Source: Bacteroidia bacterium (GTDB lineage: Bacteria > Bacteroidota > Bacteroidia > Bacteroidales > GWF2-35-48). From it: a stretch of 40,906 nt of DNA. Of this stretch, positions 18,635-26,140 are shown in pieces; position 1 is the first letter of the stretch, and every line of letters starts with the position of its first letter. The DNA is taken from the NCBI GenBank assembly GCA_016212695.1, contig JACREX010000256.1, forward strand, positions 1 to 40,906, read 5' to 3'. Below the pieces are notes generated by a model. It saw only the letters and a list, made by a program, of their open reading frames with translations, made no database searches and was not told the origin of the DNA. Position numbers and translations under genes: made by a program.

Positions 18635-18708
18635 TTTTTGAATATCAAAAATTGCAATACCAGAGAAGCAAAAGTGGTTCTTGCGTACCCGGTGCCGACT
18701 TTTTTTAT

Positions 18709-18716
18709 TATATTTG
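18709..18716 (+). promoter_or_regulatory. Bacteroidota -7 box for the GH92 gene
   Basis: TATATTTG stands 47 bp before the GH92 start codon. A TTG at 18681 is 25 bp upstream, longer than the usual spacing. Confidence 0.45.
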
Positions 18717-18763
18717 TGATTATAAAAAGTAATCCATATGGCAAATATAAATTTTTATCTTAA

Positions 18764-21064
18764 ATGAAAAAGTTATTTTTTATCATTCTTGCGGCGGCTC
18801 TCCTTTTTCAATCATGTTTGTTTACTCAAAACAACCCTCAAAACATTGATTATACAAAATTTGTTAATCCGTTTATCGGCACAGGTTCTGTTGACAGTCT
18901 GAGTCTTTCGGGTAGTAATTTTCCCGGCGCCTGTTACCCTTTCGGCTTAGTGCAATTGAGCCCCGATACGAGAGAATACCCCGACGACCCATGCAGCGGA
19001 TATGAGTATAAGGATTCAACAATACTCGGATTTAGTCATACGCATTTGAACGGCACGGGTTGTCCTGACCTCTATGATTTTCTGTTCATGCCTTTCGGGG
19101 GCGAGATTAAATGGAAGGCAGGCAGTGACGACGGTAAAACAACGGGTTTCCGCTCTAAGTACCGGCATTCAACCGAAAAAGCGTCTCCGGGTTATTACAG
19201 CGTTGTTCTCGATGATTATAAAATCCGGGCTGAAATGACAGCAACAGAGCATTGCGGTATGCATAAATATACATTCGCCGATCAAAATCCGTATCACTTA
19301 GTTGTTGACCTTGACCATTCGCTTGTGAGGACAAGTCCTTACAGATTTTGCAAGATTCTGTCTTCACAGGTACGGGTTATTGATAATAAAACCATTGAAG
19401 GATACAGGATAATATCAGGCTGGGCAAAGCTCAGGAAGGTTTACTTCAGGGCTGAGTTTTCGCGTCCGTTTGATTCGCATATTTTCAAAACAGGACAATA
19501 TGAATTCTCTGATATTCCTATTGCAAATCATACCGATTTGAAAATAATTATGAATTTCAATAAAGACAATAACAAACCGCTGATTGTAAAAGTAGGGATT
19601 TCCTCTGTTTCTTCAGAAGGAGCCAAAGAGAATCTTGATGCTGAAATAAAAGATTTTAATTTTGATGATATTTCTCTTTTGGCAAATAAAGCATGGAATA
19701 AAGAATTGTCATGCATTGATATTGAAGGCACCGACAGACAAAAAAGCATTTTCTATACAGGATTGTATCATCTGTTTATTCAGCCGAATAATATTGCGGA
19801 TGTTTCGGGTAAATATTCAAGCACTGATAACAGTGTAAAGAATGCGCTGGACAAGAAACATTACAGCACATTTTCGCTTTGGGATACCTATCGTGCGGCA
19901 CATCCTCTTTATACTATTTTGCAGGAGGACAGAACTGCCGGGTTTATCAATTCAATGCTCCGGCAGTATAAAACTTACGGCTATCTGCCTATCTGGCAAT
20001 TGTGGGGGACAGATACCTATTGCATGATAGGCAATCATGCCGTTCCGGTTATTGTTGACGCGTATTTCAAAAGAATACGCGGTGTTGACTACAAACTTGC
20101 TTACGAAGCAGTCAAAGCGTCTTCCAAAACATCACACAAAAATGCGCCGTTCAATATATTGGATAAATATGGTTTTTTCCCTGAGGATTTACAGACTCAG
20201 TCGGTATCATTAATCCTTGAGATTGCATATAATGACTGGTGCGTTGCCCAGATGGCAAAAAAGATGGGTCATGAAGATGATTATAAATATTTTTTGAAAC
20301 GCTCGGGATATTATAAAAATCTTTTTGACAAAAGTATCGGCTTTTTCAGAGCCAAAAACAGCAGTAACGAGTGGATAGACCCCTTTAACCCGCTTACATA
20401 TGGCGGTAACGGCGGATTTCCTTTCACAGAAGGAAATGCCTGGCAGTATTTATGGTATGTTCCACATGATGTATATTCATTTATTGATTTAATGAGGGGT
20501 GATAAAAAATTTACTCAAAAACTCGACACTTTTTTTTCGCTTGATGCAAAACCGGGAGACGTTAATGGAAATGCCTCTGGATTTATCGGACAGTATGCTC
20601 ACGGCAACGAGCCGAGCCATCATATCGTTTACTTGTACGATTTCACCGATGAACCATGGAAAGCTCAATACTACAGTGCAAAAATAATGAATGAGTTATA
20701 TAACGACCAGCAATCCGGGTATTCGGGAAATGAAGACTGCGGACAGATGTCGGCCTGGTATATATTCAGCGCTATGGGGTTTTACCCGGTTAACCCTGCA
20801 AACAGCGTTTACTGTTTTGGTTCACCGCAATTAAAAAAAGCGACCATTAACATGGCTAATGGGAAACAATTTAAAATTATAACCAACAATGCAGGGGCAA
20901 ACAACATTTACATTCAAAAAATACTGCTTAACGGTAAACCTTACCAAAAGAATTTCATCACTCACAACGATATCGTTTCAGGTGGCGTAATCGAATTTTT
21001 TTTAGGTAAAACCCCTAATAAAAAAATGGCGGATTATGAAAAACCAATATTGATAGCGGAGTAA
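18764..21064 (+). CDS. GH92 family alpha-mannosidase, lipoprotein
   Basis: The product is 766 residues with a lipoprotein signal peptide ending LLFQSC (Cys18), so it should be lipidated by the Lgt pathway and sit in the outer or inner membrane. The GH92 pattern runs throughout: VNPFIGTGS, GACYPFGLVQLSPDTR and GFSHTHLNGTGCPDLYDF near the N-terminus, TEGNAWQYLWYVPHDVYSFI (about 553-572), GNEPSHHIVYLYD (about 614-626) and EDCGQMSAWYIFSAMGFYPV (about 657-676). Family members are calcium-dependent exo-alpha-mannosidases acting on N-glycans or yeast mannan. No SusC/SusD genes adjoin it, so it is a solitary enzyme. The last dozen residues (MADYEKPILIAE) overlap a decayed gene on the other strand, and the native C-terminus may have been replaced. 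Confidence 0.93.
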   Translation: MKKLFFIILAAALLFQSCLFTQNNPQNIDYTKFVNPFIGTGSVDSLSLSGSNFPGACYPFGLVQLSPDTREYPDDPCSGYEYKDSTILGFSHTHLNGTGCPDLYDFLFMPFGGEIKWKAGSDDGKTTGFRSKYRHSTEKASPGYYSVVLDDYKIRAEMTATEHCGMHKYTFADQNPYHLVVDLDHSLVRTSPYRFCKILSSQVRVIDNKTIEGYRIISGWAKLRKVYFRAEFSRPFDSHIFKTGQYEFSDIPIANHTDLKIIMNFNKDNNKPLIVKVGISSVSSEGAKENLDAEIKDFNFDDISLLANKAWNKELSCIDIEGTDRQKSIFYTGLYHLFIQPNNIADVSGKYSSTDNSVKNALDKKHYSTFSLWDTYRAAHPLYTILQEDRTAGFINSMLRQYKTYGYLPIWQLWGTDTYCMIGNHAVPVIVDAYFKRIRGVDYKLAYEAVKASSKTSHKNAPFNILDKYGFFPEDLQTQSVSLILEIAYNDWCVAQMAKKMGHEDDYKYFLKRSGYYKNLFDKSIGFFRAKNSSNEWIDPFNPLTYGGNGGFPFTEGNAWQYLWYVPHDVYSFIDLMRGDKKFTQKLDTFFSLDAKPGDVNGNASGFIGQYAHGNEPSHHIVYLYDFTDEPWKAQYYSAKIMNELYNDQQSGYSGNEDCGQMSAWYIFSAMGFYPVNPANSVYCFGSPQLKKATINMANGKQFKIITNNAGANNIYIQKILLNGKPYQKNFITHNDIVSGGVIEFFLGKTPNKKMADYEKPILIAE

Positions 21065-21320
21065 TCGTGGTGCATTTCAAATAACAAGGCAAGCGCTAAA
21101 GCATCTTTCAATCGCCAGTGTGCTCCAAGAGACAGAGCCGAGGCATAAAAGAATCCGGTGTGCGGCGTATTATCTTTAAGCATCATTCTAAAATAAGCGC
21201 CCGGAATAAACTCTGTTATATGCCGGATCATAAGGCTTCATACCAAAAGACCAAACTAAAGGTTCAACATAGATTTTCACGGTATTAATTGACCATATTT
21301 TTCGATACTGATTTACAGCA
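21034..21320 (-). pseudogene. Frameshifted remnant of an unknown (possibly outer-membrane) protein
   Basis: Two minus-strand frames read as protein-like sequence in succession. The first, from about 21320, reads VNQYRKIWSINTVKIYVEPL then VWSFGMKPYDPAYNRVYSGR and stops. The second continues AYFRMMLKDNTPHTGFFYAS, then ALSLGAHWRLKDALALALLF and ends NIGFS at 21034. A single frame slip near 21205 would join them. The aromatic/Gly alternation suggests an outer-membrane beta barrel (perhaps PorP/SprF-like), but I cannot confirm a family. Its stop lies inside the GH92 gene by 31 bp, so the remnant was cut there. Confidence 0.35.
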
Positions 21321-21415
21321 ACTTACAAAATGATGATTTTTCGCACAAAAAAAGCTATATGTCTATTTATCAATTATATACAAAATGCTGTATATAATTG
21401 CCGTGAAAATCTATG
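21268..21415. repeat. 15-bp perfect inverted repeat flanking the boundary of two gene remnants
   Basis: CATAGATTTTCACGG at 21268-21282 and its reverse complement at 21401-21415 enclose 118 bp. The right copy ends exactly on the ATG of the PIN-domain remnant. The repeat may mark a rearrangement or a lost small element. Confidence 0.4.
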
Positions 21416-21589
21416 ATTATTAATGAACATATACAATTGTGCAGAGATTCGAGCGATGACAAATTTCTTTCGCTTGCCAAAGCAGGCAATGCTTCTGCCA
21501 TCATCACAGGCGATAAAGACCTTTTAATATTAAACCCTTTCAATAACATTCCAATCATTACTCCTGATACTTTTTTAAAGATGTTTTGA
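21413..21589 (+). pseudogene. PIN-domain toxin, N-terminally truncated remnant
   Basis: The frame encodes 58 residues: MIINEHIQLCRDSSDDKFLS, then LAKAGNASAIITGDKDLLIL and ITPDTFLKMF. This is the C-terminal half of a PIN_3-type ribonuclease toxin: CRDSSDDKFLSLA and the acidic ITGDKDLL motif are the last two conserved blocks. The first catalytic aspartate (normally in an N-terminal DTN motif) is missing, and a stop codon lies 9 bp before the ATG. Full-length relatives are about 135-150 residues, so this is a remnant. Its tail (TPDTFLKMF) resembles another remnant at 24563-24607. Confidence 0.7.
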
Positions 21590-21716
21590 TTTCTTTTTTA
21601 ATCATTTTTTTCTCAACAGATCGTTCCTTTTTCCAGAATTGTCTTTTAAAGAATGATCTCAAATGTTTGGCCCATTCTCCTGATACAGTAAGCTGACCTT
21701 TTCTTTTGTGCGACAT
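21558..21716 (-). CDS. Small highly basic protein (52 aa), hypothetical
   Basis: The frame starts MSHKRKGQLTVSGEWAKHLR, continues FFKRQFWKKERSVEKK, and ends KYQE with a TAA at 21558-21560. About 17 of 52 residues are Lys or Arg. The pattern GEWAKHL...RQFWKKER looks like a conserved small-protein motif rather than random translation; I think similar short frames occur in other Bacteroidota but cannot verify this here. It overlaps the 3' end of the PIN remnant by 32 bp on the opposite strand. No function can be assigned. A tight palindrome cluster begins 30 bp upstream of its start. Confidence 0.5.
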   Translation of the reverse strand: MSHKRKGQLTVSGEWAKHLRSFFKRQFWKKERSVEKKMIKKEIKTSLKKYQE

Positions 21717-21746
21717 TTTGTTGTTTACCTTTTATTTATTCTGGCA

Positions 21747-21849
21747 CTCGTCACAGACGAGCCTTGCTAACGCTCGTTTATAACGAGTGTTTTTTGTTTT
21801 TGTCGTTTGAAACGACATTATATTCAGGCGCTCGTTTGTAACGAGCGCC
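21747..21849. repeat. Cluster of four short perfect palindromes
   Basis: Four hairpins stand in 103 bp: CTCGTC-ACA-GACGAG (21747-21761); CTCGTT-TAT-AACGAG (21773-21787, extendable to 21770-21790); TGTCGTTTGAAACGACA (21801-21817); and a 23-bp one with 10-bp arms and TGT loop (21827-21849). They share the core CTCGT and 3-base loops, so they are copies of one palindromic family. A further copy (CTCGTC-CTAA-GACGAG) is at 24652-24667. They separate convergent or divergent remnants and may act as transcription barriers, but look primarily like REP-type dispersed repeats. Confidence 0.7.
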
Positions 21850-21868
21850 AGCGTGAGATTTTCAACGG

Positions 21869-23800
21869 TCATTGTTTAATAAACTTTTTCAAAACAACTC
21901 CTTTTTCTGTTGACAGCCGGATAAAATAAATACCGCTTGGTAATTGTGAAATGTCGGCTATGGTCTTGTTTACAAAAACAGAACTTTTTATTGACTTGCT
22001 CATAACATTCAGTATATCGTATTTTATAAAACCTGAGTTATTATATTCAATGGTCAATTCATTTTTTACCGGATTCGGATAAATTTTACAATAAAATTCT
22101 TCAATTTTTGTTTGTGGTACATCTACGTCAATAATTCCGTTATCCTCAATATTCGATAAACTCTGGCTGAACGGCCCCGACATATCTTTCGTTCCTGTCG
22201 GCGAACAAATTTGCGGTGAACGAACCGTTACCATATAATTTATCTGTCCCTGATTCGGCGGAATATCTGTATAAGAATTATAGCCCATGGCAATACTGTC
22301 AATAAGTTGCCAGCCTGTTGAGTTCATATATCGGGAAATATAATAACCCGGGAAATTAAATCCCTCGTATTCTGTCCAGATTAAATTCCACGAACTGCCG
22401 ATGCCGTCATTGATTGCAAGGTGTATGGTTTTATGCGGAATGCTCGCCCCGCTCTCGTTCCCACATTGGTCAACCGCTGTTATTTAATAACGATAAGCCC
22501 GCATTTTTGGATTTGAATTCACATCAAGAAATTGGCTCACACTATCGTAAAGTTTTGAGCCTGCAAGATAATAATAACCTGCCCAGCTCCCCTCACGGTA
22601 AATATTGTATAGATGTATATTTGTTGTGATTTCTTTTTCCCACACAATCAGGTTTTTGTTTTCAATGCTATCAACAGTAACTATACAAATTTGCGGAACC
22701 GTAAGTTGTGTATAGCTGATAGTTGCCGCAATCGTTCCAATACAACCCGAACTGTCAGTTACCGTAAGCTGATAATTTCCTGCTGACAATTGTGTAATAT
22801 CCTGCGTGTTTGAAGTATCGGACCAGTTATATGTATAAGGTTGGTTTCCCCCCGAAACACTAACATAAATTGCGCCGGCATTACCGCTGCAACCTGTTTG
22901 TATTATGCTGTCAATGGTAACAACAGTGCCATTTACAGTATTGATTGAAATCATTAATGGGGAAGCTGAACATGAATTTGCATCTGTAACTGTTACTATG
23001 TAAACACCCGGACTTAAAGTGTCTGATTGTTGTGTTGACAAACCATTGTTCCAACTGTAGAAATAAAGCTGTACTCCACCTGTAACAGTAATAAGGGCTG
23101 CCCCGTTATTATTGCCGCAAGCAGCAGGTGTGCAGATAGCTGCTGCACTGAGACCGCTGATGTTTTGCGTGGCAGCGCCATTGCTCCATAAAAATGTGTA
23201 TGGCGTTGCGCCGCCGGAAACAGTAATATTTATTGCCCCATTTGCAGAGCCAAAGCAAGTTGCATTGATTATTGTATGCGCTGTGATACTTGGCCCGTTT
23301 GTATTGCTCACAGTAGCCATTGCAGAGGCGCTACAACCCAATGAATCGGTAACCGTAAGCATATACAAACCGGCTGCAAGGCTGTCTGCTGTTGCCAGGG
23401 TATCGCCGCTTGTCCATGCGTAACGATAGGGTTGTGTACCTCCGCTTACTGAAACGGTTGCGCTCCCGTTTTGCTGATTGCAGGTTGAATTTACGACTGT
23501 TACAGTAAGCGTTAAATTACAATTTTGAGTACTAAGCGATGGTTGCTGAAATCCCTGAGTTAATATTAACCCTGAATTTTGGAAGGTTTGAACTACCGCC
23601 TCGCCAATGGTGAAATTAAATTGCAGGCTTGTATTTGAGTAATCGCCACCGGAAGAAGATATAACCTGCCTTTCGGGGGTTTGGGAAAAACAGTTTAATG
23701 TTTGAAGCCCGCCTGCCAGCAATAGCAAAATCAAGCGACGGCGGGCAGGTTTGAAGTTTAAAGTTGAGACTGCAAGGATGAGAAAAAGATATTTTTTCAT
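21869..23800 (-). pseudogene. Secreted SprB-repeat protein with T9SS sorting domain, split by one nonsense codon
   Basis: One reading frame of 643 codons is interrupted only by a TAA at 22484-22486 (context MRAYRY-stop-ITAVDQCGNES), where AAA (Lys) would be expected. The upstream part (438 residues) has a signal peptide, an N-terminal TIGEAVVQTF domain and several SprB repeats (SGGTQPYRYAW, SGGATPYTFLW, TGGVQLYFYSW, SGGNQPYTYNW). The downstream part (205 codons) is an FN3-like region and a C-terminal T9SS type A sorting domain (YPNPVKNELTIEY ... LPSGIYFIRL ... VLKKFIKQ). One SprB repeat is internally shortened (SGLSAAAICTPAACGNNNG). If translation stops at the TAA, the product lacks its sorting signal and would stay periplasmic. 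It could be a pseudogene, a sequencing error or a readthrough gene. Confidence 0.85.
23693..23755 (-). repeat. 63-bp in-frame repeat insertion inside a signal-peptide coding region
   Basis: On the minus strand 21 codons lie between two copies of TTAAAC (23756-23761 and 23693-23698). Removing them restores MKKYLFLILAVSTLNCFSQ, an ordinary signal peptide. The insert is GC-rich and partly self-complementary (CCTGCCCGCC ... GGCAGGCGGG) with 8-bp direct repeats CTTCAAAC around the core, as in dispersed Bacteroidota repeats. It is read as FKPARRRLILLLLAGGLQTL, so it supplies a second basic n-region and hydrophobic h-region and keeps the frame open. Confidence 0.6.
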
Positions 23801-23877
23801 AATTATTTTATTTTATATAAGTTTGCATTATATTAATTATTCCTTAAAAGATTTGAAGAAAAGACATTCGTTGCTGA

Positions 23878-23885
23878 TATTTTTG
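23878..23885 (+). promoter_or_regulatory. Bacteroidota -7 box of the PIN toxin-antitoxin operon
   Basis: TATTTTTG matches TAnnTTTG and ends 19 bp before the antitoxin start at 23905. Confidence 0.5.
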
Positions 23886-23904
23886 TGTAATTAAAATTTA
23901 TATT

Positions 23905-24159
23905 ATGTACAGGCAAATAATAATTCCGGAGAGCAATAGCTTCCTGCTTAATCTTCCTGCATATTTTGTCGGGCGCAAGGTGGAAATAATAGCATTTCAG
24001 ACGGATAAAGAAGACATTCCTGAAAGCGATTTGCGTAAACTTGTTAATGAAAGACATGACCAAAAGCAACGTTTGGAAAAACTGCTGCAATTCATACAAA
24101 AAAACCCGATACGCCTGCCGCGTAATTACCGTTTTAACAGGGATGAACTTTATGAATAA
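23905..24159 (+). CDS. Antitoxin-like small protein of a PIN module
   Basis: The product is 84 residues. The N-terminus MYRQIIIPESNSFLLNLPAY followed by FVGRKVEIIAF has the form of a swapped-hairpin or MazE/AbrB-like DNA-binding start, and the C-terminal part is charged and probably helical (LRKLVNERHDQKQRLEKLLQ). It is placed directly before and overlapping by 8 bp a PIN-domain gene, the standard order for a VapBC-type module, so it probably neutralises the toxin and represses the operon. The assignment rests on context more than on a clear family match. Confidence 0.65.
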   Translation: MYRQIIIPESNSFLLNLPAYFVGRKVEIIAFQTDKEDIPESDLRKLVNERHDQKQRLEKLLQFIQKNPIRLPRNYRFNRDELYE

Positions 24160-24556
24160 GATTTTTTTTGATACCAACCTGCTGATATACCTTGCCACCG
24201 GAGATGCGGAAATGCAGGAACCCATCATCCGTATCTGTTCTGAAAGCGATTTTTCATTGATAAGCATACAGGTGCTTAACGAGTTTACTGCCGTATGCTT
24301 AAAAAAACAACTGCTTCCCATTAATAAAATACAAAAGTATGTAAATGAATATAACCTTTGCTTTGAAGTTGCAGATGTTAATTTCAGAAATATTTCTATC
24401 GCTTTTGACATAAAGAAAAAATATAATTACGCATGGTATGACTGCCTGATTATTGCCACAGCGCTGCTAAATGATTGCTCGATCCTGTACACCCAGGATA
24501 TGCAGCACAACCAAATTATTGAGAAAAAACTTAACATAATTAATCCCTTTGTTTGA
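24152..24556 (+). CDS. PIN-domain ribonuclease toxin (VapC-like)
   Basis: The product is 134 residues from MNKIFFDTNLLIYL. The acidic PIN residues are all visible: Asp in FFDTNLL (residue 7), Glu in QVLNEFTAV (about 42), Asp in YAWYDCLIIATAL (about 97) and Asp in ILYTQDMQH (about 115). PIN toxins are Mg2+-dependent endoribonucleases, commonly cutting tRNA. A longer upstream start (24041) in the same frame would run through the antitoxin gene and is rejected. It overlaps the antitoxin gene by 8 bp, implying coupled translation. This is the only toxin-antitoxin pair in the 21-27 kb region that looks intact. Confidence 0.85.
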   Translation: MNKIFFDTNLLIYLATGDAEMQEPIIRICSESDFSLISIQVLNEFTAVCLKKQLLPINKIQKYVNEYNLCFEVADVNFRNISIAFDIKKKYNYAWYDCLIIATALLNDCSILYTQDMQHNQIIEKKLNIINPFV

Positions 24557-24562
24557 TTTTTT

Positions 24563-24607
24563 AGAACTTCTGTTCTCACTCCTGATGAGTTTTTGAAAAT
24601 GTTTTAA
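24563..24607 (+). pseudogene. C-terminal remnant of a second PIN toxin
   Basis: Immediately after the intact PIN gene the sequence reads RTSVLTPDEFLKMF and stop. This is the conserved tail of a different PIN subfamily, matching the TPDTFLKMF end of the remnant at 21413-21589. Only 14 codons survive. Confidence 0.45.
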
Positions 24608-24651
24608 CCATTCTTTTTTTTCAACTCCCGTACCCTCCCTCCCATGTAGCA

Positions 24652-24667
24652 CTCGTCCTAAGACGAG
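24652..24667. repeat. Palindrome of the CTCGTC family
   Basis: CTCGTC-CTAA-GACGAG is the same arm sequence as the first palindrome at 21747-21761. It lies between the convergent PIN operon and the secreted-protein gene and could act as a bidirectional stop, though no T-run follows. Confidence 0.5.
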
Positions 24668-24681
24668 CACCAACAGAGTAT

Positions 24682-25611
24682 TTATTTCATTCCATATAAT
24701 ATAAATCTTGAATTTTGGGAAAATTGAGAGCCAGTACCTGCAAAATTTCTGCTGCTTATGTCTATTTGAGTAATATCTGTCAATGACGTTCCATTATAAT
24801 ATCCTCTTGCATCTCTACTATCTGAACCATCTTGAGAAGATTTACTTAAAAACATCACTTGTGTAGAAGATGAAAAAGGATTATTTGAATTTAATAAGAT
24901 TTCTGTAATATTCAAATATGTTGAATATGCTTGAGTAATTTGCCAAGAACTATTACCAGTAATTGTACCACCAGTTATAGTAACACCATTTGCATCAATA
25001 TAACTCATACTATAATTGCTATTTGACAAATTATTTATTCTAAGTCCTAACGCATCACTCGTTGAACTTGTTCCCATTCCATAAATAACTATTTTTAAAA
25101 ATTTATACCCTGTTGGAATACTAAATGTTACTAAATCCTGGTTACTGACAAGAGTTTGTTCTTGTATTTTCACAAAATCCCCACTGGAAACGTTTCCTGC
25201 ATTCTCAGCATACAGAGCATAAGGCACCGAAACGAGCTGCGATGTTCCCAAAAGTTGGTAATTCGCGCCTCCCGTTTCATCGGCTTCAACTTTTACATAG
25301 TGGTTTGCATTGCTCCAGTTAATCGTATAAAAAATTCCTGAAACTACTGTGCCTCCTCCAATCTGAATAGTGAATATTCCAAACTGGTTTGTAGTAACCG
25401 CATGAGTTTCGCTGTACTCTGTCGTACCGGTAGGCGAACCGCTTAGAATACTAATCCGCACAGAAATATTCTGATTTGCGATAAGCTGCCCGCCTGTATT
25501 GCTGGCCACAGCCTGGTAGTTGATTAATTGCGGGGATTGTCCGAAACTGTCGCTGAATAACATGGTTAATCCTGCAACAATAAGCAGAAATAAAAGAACT
25601 GTTCTTTTCAT
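24682..25611 (-). CDS. Secreted protein of unknown function with PQLINYQAVA-type N-terminal domain
   Basis: The product is 309 residues with a signal peptide (1-24, ending SDSFGQ). The first mature domain (about 26-140) reads PQLINYQAVASNTGGQLIAN, NISVRISILSG, FGIFTIQIGGG, VKVEADETGG and LVSVPYALYAENAG. This pattern recurs at the N-terminus of many Bacteroidota surface proteins, followed by variable C-terminal regions. The C-terminal half here (FVKIQEQTLVSNQDLVTFSI ... RFILYGMK) shows no recognisable domain and no T9SS signal, so its location beyond the periplasm is unknown. It lies downstream of a structured leader (25664-25820) on the same strand. Confidence 0.7.
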   Translation of the reverse strand: MKRTVLLFLLIVAGLTMLFSDSFGQSPQLINYQAVASNTGGQLIANQNISVRISILSGSPTGTTEYSETHAVTTNQFGIFTIQIGGGTVVSGIFYTINWSNANHYVKVEADETGGANYQLLGTSQLVSVPYALYAENAGNVSSGDFVKIQEQTLVSNQDLVTFSIPTGYKFLKIVIYGMGTSSTSDALGLRINNLSNSNYSMSYIDANGVTITGGTITGNSSWQITQAYSTYLNITEILLNSNNPFSSSTQVMFLSKSSQDGSDSRDARGYYNGTSLTDITQIDISSRNFAGTGSQFSQNSRFILYGMK

Positions 25612-25663
25612 ATTACAAATTTTAAGGGTTAATATTTAATGCTATTTGTTCCGTTGTTATAAA

Positions 25664-25820
25664 ATAAAAAAGCGTGGTACTGCAACTTAACCGTTTACGA
25701 GGTACTGAGATACCCATCCTACAATCAAGACAGACCACGCCGTTCCCAGCGTTCTGCTTATTATTCTTGTAGGATTGAAAATTCTCAGTTTTCGTAAACA
25801 AAAATTAAAGCTGACGCTTT
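25664..25820 (-). ncRNA. Structured leader with interleaved (pseudoknot-like) helices and U-tailed stem
   Basis: On the minus strand, helix P1 pairs 25799-25767 with 25724-25693 in three perfect blocks: 8 bp (25792-25799 with 25693-25700), 7 bp (25783-25789 with 25704-25710) and 8 bp (25767-25774 with 25717-25724). A 7-bp stem GCGTGGT/ACCACGC (25740-25734 with 25678-25672) crosses P1 and is followed directly by TTTTTTATTTTA, as in an intrinsic terminator. A small hairpin AAAGC-TGAC-GCTTT (25807-25820) lies upstream. P1 and the U-tailed stem either form a pseudoknot or exclude each other like antiterminator and terminator. It ends about 50 bp before the start at 25611, so it is best read as a 5' leader. 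I do not recognise it as a known RNA family. Confidence 0.6.
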
Positions 25821-25918
25821 CTATGTTTTAATTTTTCTTGTTATTTCAAGGGTTTAAGTATTATTGAATATTTCCTCCTTTCTTTATTTTAATAGTGCAA
25901 TTTTTTTTTAATTACATT

Positions 25919-26140
25919 TTACCGATGGCTTGCATTAAGTATGGTCAAGCCAATAATATCTTTATTTTCGTATCTGATAATTATTTCGTCTTCTGTCATT
26001 TCAGAATTGTCAGCATTGTTGGGTTTTTTAAAATGCAAATATAAAACATCTGCCTCTCCGTCATATGAAGCCCAAACAGTTTTGTGTTTTAAAAAATAAG
26101 GAAGTACATTTTTAATTTCGTTTAATTCTGCTGTTTCCAT
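25919..26140 (-). CDS. DUF2283 domain protein (antitoxin-like)
   Basis: The product is 73 residues with the DUF2283 core ASYDGEADVLYLHFKKP ... EDEIIIRYENKDIIGLTILN. DUF2283 proteins are small and often encoded next to RelE/nuclease-like genes, where they are suspected antitoxins. Its start overlaps by 19 bp the end of a frameshifted nuclease-like gene on the same strand, which supports pairing. With the partner broken, this copy may be a leftover. Confidence 0.75.
   Translation of the reverse strand: METAELNEIKNVLPYFLKHKTVWASYDGEADVLYLHFKKPNNADNSEMTEDEIIIRYENKDIIGLTILNASHR

Noticed and set aside
24041-24151. Longer start for the PIN toxin giving 37 extra residues
   Set aside because: The extension lies inside the antitoxin gene in another frame; the start MNKIFFDTN at 24152 matches PIN-domain N-termini.
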